Assembly: GCA_022710245.1 (NCBI GenBank)
Contig: JAKLHH010000036.1
Coordinates: forward strand, 1-16,710
Direction: 5' to 3'
DNA: 16,710 nt
Origin: Myxococcota bacterium
Lineage (GTDB): Bacteria > Myxococcota > Polyangia > GCA-2747355 > JAKLHH01
A model generated the notes under the pieces. The model did not search any database and was not told the DNA's origin. It was given only the letters and a program-made list of their open reading frames with translations. This document shows, one piece after another, positions 1-5,906 of the stretch; the first letter of the stretch is position 1, and each line of letters starts with the position of its first letter. The translations under genes and the position numbers were made by a program.

Positions 1-2
1 GG

Positions 3-776
3 GGCTCGGGCGCCAAGGACCTCTACGTGACCGGCGGCGGCCTCCTGCTCCACTTCGACGGCAGCGCCTGGACCACCACGTCGATGGACGGCCACAACTC
101 CTCCAGCCTCTGGGGCGACGGCCAGGGCGGGCTCTGGGCGGCGGGGAACGTGGGGGGCGGCGTCCTCGCCGGCGAGCTCCTGACGCGCGAGAGCGGCAAG
201 TGGAAGAGCATCTACACGCAGAGCGGCACGTTCAGCGGCCTCTGGGGCGCCGGCGGCGACCTCTTCATCCCGGGCTACAAGAAGATCTTCAGCTACCTCG
301 CCGGGACCTGGCAGATCGACACGGCGAGCGACGTGATGATGGGCGTCTGGGGGAGCAGCGGCAAGGACGTCTACATGGTGGGGACGGACGGCGCCATCTA
401 TCACTTCGACGGCAGCGCCTGGAAGGCTGACGCCGCGGCCACCGGCACCACGCCGCTGCGGGGGATCTGGGGGGCCGACGCGAAGACCATCTTCGCTGTG
501 GGTGACAAGGGGCTGGTCCTCCGCGGCACGCTGGGGAGCTGGCCGAGCGTCCCCTCGGAGGTGAGCAGCTCGTCGCTGAGCGCCGTCTGGGGCGCCAGCG
601 CCAGCGAGGTCTTCGCCGCCGGAGCGCGAGGCGCCGTCCTGCGCCTCGACGGCACCACCTTTCGCACCACCGTGACCGGCACCAGCGAGGCGATCAACGC
701 GCTCTGGGGGAGCAGCGCGAAGGACGTCTACGCCTTCGGCGGCGGCGGGCTGATGCTGCACTGGTGTGGTCCCTGA
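3..776 (+). CDS. Beta-propeller repeat surface protein, 5'-truncated
   Basis: The reading frame is open from the first bases of the window, so only the C-terminal 257 codons are present; the true start lies upstream and the GTG at 27 is internal. The protein is built from about six repeats of 40-48 residues, each with a core of the form W-G-x-x-x-K-D-v-Y-x-x-G followed by G-x-l-x-H-F-D-G-S-x-W. This is the BNR/kelch-like propeller repeat common in secreted myxobacterial proteins. No catalytic motif is visible, so a binding or structural role at the cell surface is the likely job. Two repeats share an identical 22-bp DNA stretch (51-72 and 402-423), which suggests recent internal duplication. 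The stop codon overlaps the next gene by 13 bp, so the two are probably co-transcribed and translationally coupled. Confidence 0.85.
   Translation, partial: GSGAKDLYVTGGGLLLHFDGSAWTTTSMDGHNSSSLWGDGQGGLWAAGNVGGGVLAGELLTRESGKWKSIYTQSGTFSGLWGAGGDLFIPGYKKIFSYLAGTWQIDTASDVMMGVWGSSGKDVYMVGTDGAIYHFDGSAWKADAAATGTTPLRGIWGADAKTIFAVGDKGLVLRGTLGSWPSVPSEVSSSSLSAVWGASASEVFAAGARGAVLRLDGTTFRTTVTGTSEAINALWGSSAKDVYAFGGGGLMLHWCGP
51..423 (+). repeat. 22-bp identical direct repeat within propeller gene (51-72 and 402-423)
   Basis: The same 22 bases, coding for H-F-D-G-S-A-W, occur at 51-72 and 402-423. They lie in two propeller blades. The other blades carry diverged versions, so these two blades are the most recently related or have been homogenised by gene conversion. 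Confidence 0.75.
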
Positions 777-1438
777 GCTCGCGGCCTCTCATCCTCGCTC
801 TGCTCCTCTGCTCGCTCGCCGCGAACGGCGCCGGCAGGCCGCGCGTGCTGACGCTGCCGCTCCAGGTGCGGGTCGCGCGCTGCGGCGGCAAGCCGGTCCG
901 CAGGGAGGCGTGGGTGAAGGAGCACCTCGAGGCGGCCCGGCGCGTCCTCGCGCCGCAGGGGATCCGGCTGGCTGCCACGCGGGACAGCTTCCGCCCCGCG
1001 CGCTGCGTGCTCCTCGATCGCGCGCAGCGCCACGCCCTCGCCGAGCACGTCGACCCGGCGCGCGTCACCGTGCTCGTCGTCGAGCGGGCGCGCGACCTCG
1101 AGCTGACCAGCTACGATCTGATGGGCGTCCACTGGCGCTACCGCGGCGATGACTCCCGCTATCAGGGGCGCCGCTGGGTGATCCTCACCGCGCGCGCGCG
1201 GCCGCCCGTCCTCGCCCACGAGCTCGCCCACTACCTCGGGCTGCCTCACGACCCGGCCGGCGGCAACCTGATGACGCCGGGGCCGTCGGCGCCGATCTGG
1301 CGCGGCAGCGGAGCGAAGCCGAAGCCGTTCGCTCCGCTCCTCACGGACGCGCAGGGCGAGCGCCTGCGCGCCGCCGTGCGCCGGCTGCTCAAGGGCGCCG
1401 CAGCAGCAGGCGCGCCGCTTCGAGGCCGCCCTCGGTAG
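764..1438 (+). CDS. Secreted metzincin-type zinc metalloprotease
   Basis: This 224-residue protein begins at a GTG that overlaps the previous gene by 13 bp. The N-terminus has a short basic/hydrophobic segment (about residues 7-20, rich in Leu and Ala) that fits a signal peptide ending near A-N-G-A. Residues 152-163 read H-E-L-A-H-Y-L-G-L-P-H-D, the extended zinc site HExxHxxGxxHD of metzincins, with Glu153 as the general base and His152, His156 and His162 as ligands. Met170 in the following G-G-N-L-M-T-P-G fits the Met-turn. Cys40 and Cys81 could form a disulfide. At about 200 mature residues it is little more than a catalytic domain, similar in size to matrixin or archaemetzincin-like domains, with no propeptide visible. 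Coupling to the propeller gene suggests a shared extracellular role. The substrate is unknown. Confidence 0.85.
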   Translation: MWSLSSRPLILALLLCSLAANGAGRPRVLTLPLQVRVARCGGKPVRREAWVKEHLEAARRVLAPQGIRLAATRDSFRPARCVLLDRAQRHALAEHVDPARVTVLVVERARDLELTSYDLMGVHWRYRGDDSRYQGRRWVILTARARPPVLAHELAHYLGLPHDPAGGNLMTPGPSAPIWRGSGAKPKPFAPLLTDAQGERLRAAVRRLLKGAAAAGAPLRGRPR

Positions 1439-1527
1439 GGGGCTGGCTCACGTCGCAGCCCGGGCGTCCGCCGGTACAGCCGATGCATAGCAGCGAAACC
1501 TGCTGCAGGCGTTGACCGCGAGCGCTC

Positions 1528-2148
1528 GTGGACGCGCCCTGGCAGCAGCGTGGACGACAGCAACTTGGCGCGAGTCATGAGCAGCTCCTTGTGGCGCTCG
1601 CCATCGGAGCGCTCGGCTCGTGCACCATCGAGCCCGTGCCCTCCTCCATCTCCGAGGCCGCCACCGACCCGACCATCACCTGCGGAAACTTCGCGAGCTT
1701 CCAGGCGGACTGCACCTCCACCTGCTCGTCAACCCAGGATTGCGAGGCGAGCTACGACTCCATGGACGTCGGCACGCAGCTCACGCTCGACGATTGCGCG
1801 GACTGTCTGGCCGCGAACGTCGCCGGCTGCGGTGACTGTTCGGCATGGTACGTGGGGAGCGCCCTTGGGGGGTGCCTGCATGCGGCGCTGGTGCAGCGCC
1901 TGCGGTTCCCTCGTGTAGCGGCCCCAGTGATCCCCGTCCCGAAGTACCCGGGCTCCGTCGTGGCGATGTACGCCTCCGGCGTAGTCGCCGTAGACGCCGG
2001 TGCCGTACGCGACCGCCAGCCCCAGACCGCATCCCGCTCCTGCGATGACCACGATCGTCGCGGTCAGGGTAGCGGCGCAGGAGATGGTTCGAAGCATCCT
2101 GGTCCGGCTGGCGGGGCTCATGAGCTTCCCTCGGCGCGCGGATCGTGA
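1528..2148 (+). CDS. Cys-rich lipoprotein-like ORF; boundaries doubtful
   Basis: The frame contains a hydrophobic stretch (L-L-V-A-L-A-I-G-A-L-G-S-C) resembling a lipobox, followed by a Cys-rich region with about a dozen Cys in CxxxC, CxxC and longer spacings. Third positions are G/C-rich up to about 1900, which supports coding there. Two things are wrong at the edges. The only nearby ATG (1577) is in another frame and no Shine-Dalgarno precedes the GTG at 1528; the in-frame GTG at 1591 would leave a signal sequence of only 10 residues. Beyond about 1900 the codons look random and the frame runs antisense through a better-supported minus-strand lipoprotein gene. The real protein therefore probably ends near 1900, and a frameshift at one or both ends is likely. 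No function is recognised. Confidence 0.4.
   Translation: MDAPWQQRGRQQLGASHEQLLVALAIGALGSCTIEPVPSSISEAATDPTITCGNFASFQADCTSTCSSTQDCEASYDSMDVGTQLTLDDCADCLAANVAGCGDCSAWYVGSALGGCLHAALVQRLRFPRVAAPVIPVPKYPGSVVAMYASGVVAVDAGAVRDRQPQTASRSCDDHDRRGQGSGAGDGSKHPGPAGGAHELPSARGS
1729..2121 (-). CDS. Small coupled lipoprotein, probably frameshifted
   Basis: The ATG (2121-2119) overlaps the TGA of the upstream Spy-like gene in an ATGA arrangement, the classic sign of translational coupling. The predicted 130-residue product has a basic N-terminus, a hydrophobic segment and A-G-A-G-C, a plausible lipobox, followed by a Gly/Tyr-rich stretch. Later it has R-D-G-D-H-W-G-R-Y-T-R-E-P-Q-A-L, close to the W-Y-Y-R-D-G-x-x-W-x-Y-Y-R-x-E-P pattern I recall from small myxobacterial lipoproteins. 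Between these parts the motif A-Y-I-A-T-T-E-P-G-Y-F, which I associate with the same family, is present but in the next frame (about 1940-1974). This suggests two nearly compensating frameshifts, or sequencing errors. The tail after R-R-M-Q looks non-native and overlaps the convergent Cys-rich ORF, so the true end is probably before about 1860. Confidence 0.5.
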   Translation of the reverse strand: MSPASRTRMLRTISCAATLTATIVVIAGAGCGLGLAVAYGTGVYGDYAGGVHRHDGARVLRDGDHWGRYTREPQALHQRRMQAPPKGAPHVPCRTVTAAGDVRGQTVRAIVERELRADVHGVVARLAILG

Positions 2149-3020
2149 GTCGCATGCGCCCGGAGTCTCTGCACGAACGTGGCGCGCTGCTGCGAAGTCA
2201 GCACTGGGCTCACGGTCGCCACGAAGTACGCCAGGTGCGCCGCGCCCCAGCCGACCAGGTGCGCGTTCGCGCTCCTCGCCGCGACGAGGCCTCTGGCGTC
2301 GAACCTCCTGTTCCGGAAGGCGTCGCGAAACGCGCGGAGGTGCGTCACCATCGCCTGCGGGTCGAGAGGCGGCACGGCCCTCCTCCTCTCGCCAAGGCCC
2401 GCGCGGATCGTCTCCACCTGATCCGGCGTCAGGCCGAGCTCTGTCGCGAGCATCGCGAGGTGCCCGCTCTTCGGTCTCTCCGTTCCGCGCTCCTCGGCGT
2501 TCGCCTGCAGCCAGACCACCCAGTGTGCTTCGACCTTGTCGACGAGCGCCGCGCGCTGGGAAGGCGTGAGCAAGCCGTGGAGGGCGTTCAGCGCCTCGAC
2601 CGACGCGTCCTGCAGCGCCACCACCCCGCCGATGACCTGCGCCACGCCGGCGTTCACCGTCGCCGCATCGAAGCTCGCCGCGGCGAGGCTGTCGGCCAGC
2701 GTGGCGTTCAGGTTCTGCTCCGCGGCGCGGGCTGTCCCCATCGCGGCGCGCAGATCGGTCCGGATCTTTATCACCGCCGCCCGCTGTTCGGGCGAGACGC
2801 CCAGCGTATCGAGGCTCATCGCGATCCAGAGCGTTACGCCGCCGTGGTGGTGGTAACGATGGTGCTCCATCAGGCCGGCCGTCGCGTCGTCGCCGGCAGA
2901 AGCGCCGGCGGCTGTGGCCGGAGGTCGGCTGCCTGCAGAGCTCCCGCCGCACCCGACGGCTGCCAGGACCCCGAAGGCCACGGTCGCGCCAATCCCTTTC
3001 CTGCGTGCCACTGAAGTCAT
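2118..3020 (-). CDS. Double-unit Spy/CpxP-like periplasmic lipoprotein
   Basis: I place the start at the ATG 3020-3018. It is preceded by G-G-T-G-G-A-G and gives a clean lipoprotein signal: basic A-R-R-K, a hydrophobic core and L-A-A-V-G-C with the lipidated Cys at residue 24. An upstream extension of the frame to 3251 looks non-coding. The 300-residue protein carries four LTxxQ-like motifs, near residues 75-79 (V-S-P-E-Q), 151-155 (L-T-P-S-Q), 197-201 (L-T-P-D-Q) and 274-278 (L-T-S-Q-Q). These are the hallmark of the Spy/CpxP/CnrX group of helical periplasmic chaperones and metal sensors. A normal member is about 160 residues with two motifs, so this looks like a tandem duplication. A His-rich H-H-R-Y-H-H-H-G sits at 53-60, just after the linker, and could bind metal. 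Its stop overlaps the start of the small lipoprotein gene downstream. Confidence 0.8.
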   Translation of the reverse strand: MTSVARRKGIGATVAFGVLAAVGCGGSSAGSRPPATAAGASAGDDATAGLMEHHRYHHHGGVTLWIAMSLDTLGVSPEQRAAVIKIRTDLRAAMGTARAAEQNLNATLADSLAAASFDAATVNAGVAQVIGGVVALQDASVEALNALHGLLTPSQRAALVDKVEAHWVVWLQANAEERGTERPKSGHLAMLATELGLTPDQVETIRAGLGERRRAVPPLDPQAMVTHLRAFRDAFRNRRFDARGLVAARSANAHLVGWGAAHLAYFVATVSPVLTSQQRATFVQRLRAHATHDPRAEGSS

Positions 3021-3362
3021 CGCGCTCTCCACCGGTGTCCCATGAGAGAGATCGCGCTGCGCAGGCGGCCGCTGCAGCGTCGAGTCGCATGGCTTGACCA
3101 CCTGACACCAGAGCAACTGTCGAGCCATGCTGCGACCTCGGGCGACGAAGGCGATGAGGCCTATGGGTTGCCCACGCCGAAGGCCCGGGGTCGATTCGTC
3201 GCGTATTGCCAGACTGGACGGGCGATCTGCGTGTGAGGGAGCCCGGCGCACCTACATCGGTTCACGCGCCTCAGGCGACAGAGGCGACAGAGGCGACAGT
3301 GATTGCACCGTCGGTGGGATCCTCGCTACCATCGTTGCTGGACGCTGCGTGCGGAGACAGGG
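3021..3362. other. Divergent intergenic region between two lipoprotein genes
   Basis: About 340 bp separate the divergent starts of the Spy-like gene (minus) and the repeat-tail lipoprotein (plus). Frames that remain open here have ordinary random composition and no credible start. Promoters for both genes must lie here, but I find no convincing -35/-10 pair. The one clear structure is a triple 9-bp tandem repeat near the plus-strand side. Confidence 0.6.
3273..3299 (+). repeat. Three perfect tandem copies of AGGCGACAG
   Basis: Bases 3273-3281, 3282-3290 and 3291-3299 are identical 9-mers. They lie 64 bp upstream of the repeat-tail lipoprotein start. Their position would suit a regulator binding array or a slippage-prone phase-variable promoter element, but nothing else supports either idea. 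Confidence 0.9.
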
Positions 3363-3932
3363 ATGGTCAGGATGGCCCGGATGGTGCTGGTCGCTCTGCC
3401 GTCGCTGCTGCTCGGCTGCCACGAGCTGCTCTCGTTTTCGCCCGTGACCTACTCGGACAGACCCAGCGATGGCCGGGTCGAGAGCGCTTCTGGCGATGGG
3501 GCCGTCGACGGCAACGTGATCCGCGTGCCCGAGCAGCAGGTGGAGCGTCGGCGCGACGTCGCGCCCACCGACGGGCCGGCGAAGGTCGACTGCCCCGTCG
3601 ACCAGTGGGTGGCAGCGGACAAGGGAAAGCTGGACGTCAAGAAGGACGGCGCGCCGCACGACGGGCCGCGCGACGTGAAGATACCGGACAAGTCGGTCCA
3701 CGACGGGCTGCTGCACGACAAGACCGTGCAGGACAAGCCGCACTACGACAAGCCGGTCGATCAGAAGAAGCTCGACGGCAAGCCGCTCGACAAGGCGGTC
3801 GACCAGAAGAAGCTCGACAGCAAGCCGCTCGACAAGGCGATCGACCAGAAGAAGCTCGACAGCAAGCCGCTCGACAGGGCGATCGATCAGAAGAAGCTCG
3901 ACGGCACCACGCTCGACAGGGCGATCGACTGA
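3363..3932 (+). CDS. Lipoprotein with Asp/Lys-rich 14-residue tandem repeats
   Basis: The ATG at 3363 follows G-G-A-G-A-C-A-G-G-G, a good ribosome binding site. The product is 189 residues. Its signal ends in a textbook lipobox (S-L-L-L-G-C, lipidated Cys19). The rest is a highly charged, probably disordered, chain rich in Asp, Lys, Pro and Gly. It ends in four 14-residue repeats of the form V/I-D-Q-K-K-L-D-x-K-P-L-D-K/R-A and stops after I-D. Such D-rich chains are frequent in lipoproteins of Myxococcota, where they usually link the lipid anchor to a globular domain. Here no domain follows, so the protein is either a bare tether or a truncated remnant. The stop lies 7 bp from the convergent deacetylase stop. 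An overlapping Arg/Ala-rich frame across the same repeats is not the gene. Confidence 0.75.
   Translation: MVRMARMVLVALPSLLLGCHELLSFSPVTYSDRPSDGRVESASGDGAVDGNVIRVPEQQVERRRDVAPTDGPAKVDCPVDQWVAADKGKLDVKKDGAPHDGPRDVKIPDKSVHDGLLHDKTVQDKPHYDKPVDQKKLDGKPLDKAVDQKKLDSKPLDKAIDQKKLDSKPLDRAIDQKKLDGTTLDRAID
3756..3923 (+). repeat. Four 42-bp in-frame tandem repeats
   Basis: The units are 3756-3797, 3798-3839, 3840-3881 and 3882-3923. The first three differ at only a few bases; the fourth changes K-P to T-T. Each encodes 14 residues, so gain or loss of units keeps the frame and would change tether length. There are no spacers, so this is not a CRISPR array. Confidence 0.95.
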
Positions 3933-3939
3933 CCCGCCC

Positions 3940-4767
3940 TCAGCGCGCCCACTCCCCCAGCGGCGCGAAGCGCCCGGCGCCGACCAGCCGGCGCAGCTTC
4001 TCCTCGGTCGCCCCGAGCCTCACGTAGGTGCGCAGGTATCGGTGCGCGGGGAGGTTGCGCAGGCGAGGCTGATCCGGGTCGAGCTCTCGCGGGTGGAGCG
4101 CGAAGACGACCGGCGCGCCGAGGCGATTGAGCAGCGCGCCGGCCCCGACCAGCAGCGGCCACGGAGTGAGCCGGAGCAGGCTGCCGCCGAAGGGCGAGAG
4201 CCGCAGCCCGGCCAGGCCCACCGCCGTCACCGGGAGCTCGCGGATGGGGCCAGCCGCGGTCTCCACCAGCCGCGGGCGCAGATCGACGCTGAGGCCCCAG
4301 GCCGGCGCGCAGACCGACGAGGAATAGCGGTAGCCCGCGCGGGCGAGCTCCTCGTAGGCCCAGGGCGCGGCGCTGGTGGGGAAGAAGCCGGGCGCGCGGA
4401 CGCCGAGGACGGGCGCGCCCGTGAGGTCCTCCAGCAGCGCCTTCGCGCGGCGGACGTCCTCGGCGAAGACCTCGCGACCCACCTGCGGCGCGAGGAGGTG
4501 GTGCTGGCCGTGCGAGGCGACCTCGTGCCCCTCCTCGTGGCAGCGCCGCACCAGCGCGGGGAGCCGCTCCGCCGCCCATCCCAGCCAGAAGAAGGTGGCC
4601 CTCGTGCGGCTGCCCGCGAGGAGCGCGAGGAGGCGCTCCATCGCGGGCTCGATGCGCGAGGGGAGGCTGGACCAGGCGTCACGCTCGGGGGCGCCCGCCG
4701 CGTCGACGAGGTGGAACCAGTCCTCCACGTCGACGGTGAGGGCGTTGACGATGCCGTGGGGGGTCAT
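3940..4767 (-). CDS. XrtA/PEP-CTERM-type polysaccharide deacetylase (NodB + DUF3473)
   Basis: This 275-residue protein is full length for the family. It starts with N-A-L-T-V-D-V-E-D-W-F-H, typical of the deacetylases linked to exosortase A (XrtA/PEP-CTERM) exopolysaccharide loci. Asp13 is the catalytic base of NodB motif 1 and D16 is a probable metal ligand. H86-G-Q-H-H90 is the His pair of motif 2, and R124-A-P-G-F is motif 3. The C-terminal H-P-R-E-L-D-P-D-Q-P-R (225-235) and H-R-Y-L-R mark the DUF3473 tail. It would remove N-acetyl groups from a surface polysaccharide or its lipid-linked precursor. No signal peptide is visible, so it is probably cytoplasmic. No exosortase or glycosyltransferase lies beside it. 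The ATG has a GGAG five bases upstream and a perfect TATAAT 26 bases upstream. Confidence 0.87.
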   Translation of the reverse strand: MTPHGIVNALTVDVEDWFHLVDAAGAPERDAWSSLPSRIEPAMERLLALLAGSRTRATFFWLGWAAERLPALVRRCHEEGHEVASHGQHHLLAPQVGREVFAEDVRRAKALLEDLTGAPVLGVRAPGFFPTSAAPWAYEELARAGYRYSSSVCAPAWGLSVDLRPRLVETAAGPIRELPVTAVGLAGLRLSPFGGSLLRLTPWPLLVGAGALLNRLGAPVVFALHPRELDPDQPRLRNLPAHRYLRTYVRLGATEEKLRRLVGAGRFAPLGEWAR

Positions 4768-4793
4768 CGGGGCTCCGCGCTCGAGAGGCGGTC

Positions 4794-4822
4794 ATTATAG
4801 TCGAGGCGGCGCGCTGATTCAC
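4794..4822 (-). promoter_or_regulatory. Promoter of the deacetylase gene (perfect TATAAT)
   Basis: On the minus strand a perfect TATAAT (4799-4794) stands in an otherwise GC-rich region, 26 bases before the deacetylase ATG. At 17 bp spacing the -35 would be GTGAAT (4822-4817), a weak match with only the TGA core. Transcription would start near 4787 and leave a leader of about 20 bases carrying the GGAG at 4776-4773. Confidence 0.55.
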
Positions 4823-4870
4823 GCCTGCCGTGCGAGGGCGCTGACCTGCCGCGCGCGTGCGACTTCCCGC

Positions 4871-4904
4871 GGCCGAACCCGCTCGCGGCCGAACCGGCCG
4901 AACC
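4871..4904 (+). repeat. Three copies of GGCCGAACC
   Basis: Identical 9-mers lie at 4871-4879, 4887-4895 and 4896-4904, the last two directly adjacent. They sit between the divergent deacetylase and prenyltransferase genes, just upstream of the candidate UbiA-gene -35. They could be operator half-sites, but they may be chance in a GC-rich spacer. Confidence 0.6.
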
Positions 4905-4907
4905 CGC

Positions 4908-4936
4908 TTGCCGCGCCCCACGCGCTGAGCTAGATA
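4908..4936 (+). promoter_or_regulatory. Weak candidate promoter for UbiA-rSAM operon
   Basis: TTGCCG (4908-4913), a 17-bp spacer and TAGATA (4931-4936) form a poor but correctly spaced sigma-70-like pair, in the most AT-rich part of this spacer. Transcription from it would begin near 4943, just upstream of the good Shine-Dalgarno at 4953-4958. Confidence 0.3.
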
Positions 4937-4952
4937 ACCACCCGTGCCCCCC

Positions 4953-4958
4953 GAGGAG
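4953..4958 (+). promoter_or_regulatory. Ribosome binding site GAGGAG deciding the UbiA start
   Basis: GAGGAG lies six bases upstream of the GTG at 4965. This favours 4965 over the in-frame GTG at 4944, which has no Shine-Dalgarno and would translate the GAGGAG as Glu-Glu. Confidence 0.65.
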
Positions 4959-4964
4959 CTGCCC

Positions 4965-5906
4965 GTGATCGAGACCCTCGCGCCGCCCGTCGCTCCGCGC
5001 CCGATCGTCGCCTGGCTGACCGCGATGCGGCTGCCCTTCACCACGGTCGCGGTGGTGCCGTTCGCCGTCGGCGCCTTCCTCGCCCGCGGCGCGCAGCCCT
5101 ACTCGCTGCCCGCCGCTCTCCTCGGCGGGCTCGCCGTGCTCCTCCTCTGCATCGGCTGCTACCTCCTCGGCGAGGTCTACGATCAGAACGAGGACCGCCG
5201 CACGCTGGCGCACGGGCGCTCGAAGTTCGCCGGCGGCACGCTGGTCGTGGTGCACGGCGTGCTCGCGCCCCGCGCCGTGCTCCTCGTGGCGGCGGCCTGC
5301 TTCGCCGTCGCGGCCGGGCTCGGCGTCACCATCGCGGTCCTGCAGCGGAGCCTGCTCCTCTTCGGCCTCGGCGCCCTCGGCGCCGCGGCCGCCGCGCTCT
5401 ACTCGCTGCCGCCCATCCGCCTGGTGGCCCGCGGGGTGGGGGAGTTGCTGATCGGGCTCTGCTACGGCTGGCTCACGCTGGTCACTGGCTACGCCTGCGC
5501 GACGGGGGCGCTGCCGCCCGGCTCCGTCCTCGCCGCGCTGCCGATCGGGCTCTCGGTCTTCAACATCATCCTGGTCAACGAGTTCCCCGACTTCGGCCCC
5601 GACGGGGAGGCCGGCAAGCGGAACCTCCTGCAGCGAGTGGGGCGCCCGGCCGGCGCCTGGATCTACGCGCTCGCCTCGCTGGCGACCGCGGTGGCGCTGG
5701 TCGCGATCTGGAGCGTCCACCGCCCCGGCTCGCTCGGGCACCTCGCCGCGGCGGCGCCCGCCGCCCTGCTCGCGCTGGGGCTCGGGCTGGTGGTGGCGCG
5801 CGGCCGCTGGCGCGACCAGGCCGCGCTCGAGCCCGTCTGCGCGCTGACCATCGTCCTCAACCACCTCTGCTCGATCGCGGTCGCGGTGCTGGTGCGATGG
5901 CCCTAG
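4965..5906 (+). CDS. UbiA-family membrane prenyltransferase (MenA-like)
   Basis: The protein is about 313 residues with roughly eight or nine hydrophobic helices, typical of UbiA enzymes, which transfer a polyprenyl chain to an aromatic or lipid acceptor in the membrane. The second Asp motif is clear: N205-E-F-P-D209-F-G-P-D213 followed by G-K-R-N-L, as in MenA-type members. The first motif reads G-E-V-Y-D73-Q-N-E-D77: the DxxxD pair is kept, but the usual Asn of NxxxDxxxD is replaced by Gly in the direct alignment. The Y-S-L-P-P-I-R-L segment is also family-typical. Its stop overlaps the radical SAM gene by 10 bp, so the two are coupled. MenA (menaquinone) is one possible function, but without other men or mqn genes the acceptor stays open. 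An alternative start is the GTG at 4944. Confidence 0.85.
   Translation: MIETLAPPVAPRPIVAWLTAMRLPFTTVAVVPFAVGAFLARGAQPYSLPAALLGGLAVLLLCIGCYLLGEVYDQNEDRRTLAHGRSKFAGGTLVVVHGVLAPRAVLLVAAACFAVAAGLGVTIAVLQRSLLLFGLGALGAAAAALYSLPPIRLVARGVGELLIGLCYGWLTLVTGYACATGALPPGSVLAALPIGLSVFNIILVNEFPDFGPDGEAGKRNLLQRVGRPAGAWIYALASLATAVALVAIWSVHRPGSLGHLAAAAPAALLALGLGLVVARGRWRDQAALEPVCALTIVLNHLCSIAVAVLVRWP

Noticed and set aside
1389..1578. Minus-strand tail containing C-I-G-C-T-G-G-R-P-G-C-D followed by a Leu/Arg-rich end
   Set aside because: It looks somewhat protein-like but has no start in its frame, is under 65 codons and overlaps the protease 3' end. It may be a decayed fragment, but the evidence is too thin to annotate.
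3756..3923. Possible CRISPR array
   Set aside because: The 42-bp units are directly adjacent with no spacers and encode in-frame protein repeats.
3206..4027. Plus-strand frame with E-E-A-R-R/Q-Q-A-A-R-Q-G repeats
   Set aside because: It is the same 42-bp DNA repeat read in another frame. The frame with a lipobox and ribosome site is preferred.
4764..5864. 366-codon minus-strand frame opposite the UbiA gene
   Set aside because: Shadow of a clear membrane protein; no hydrophobic or catalytic pattern.
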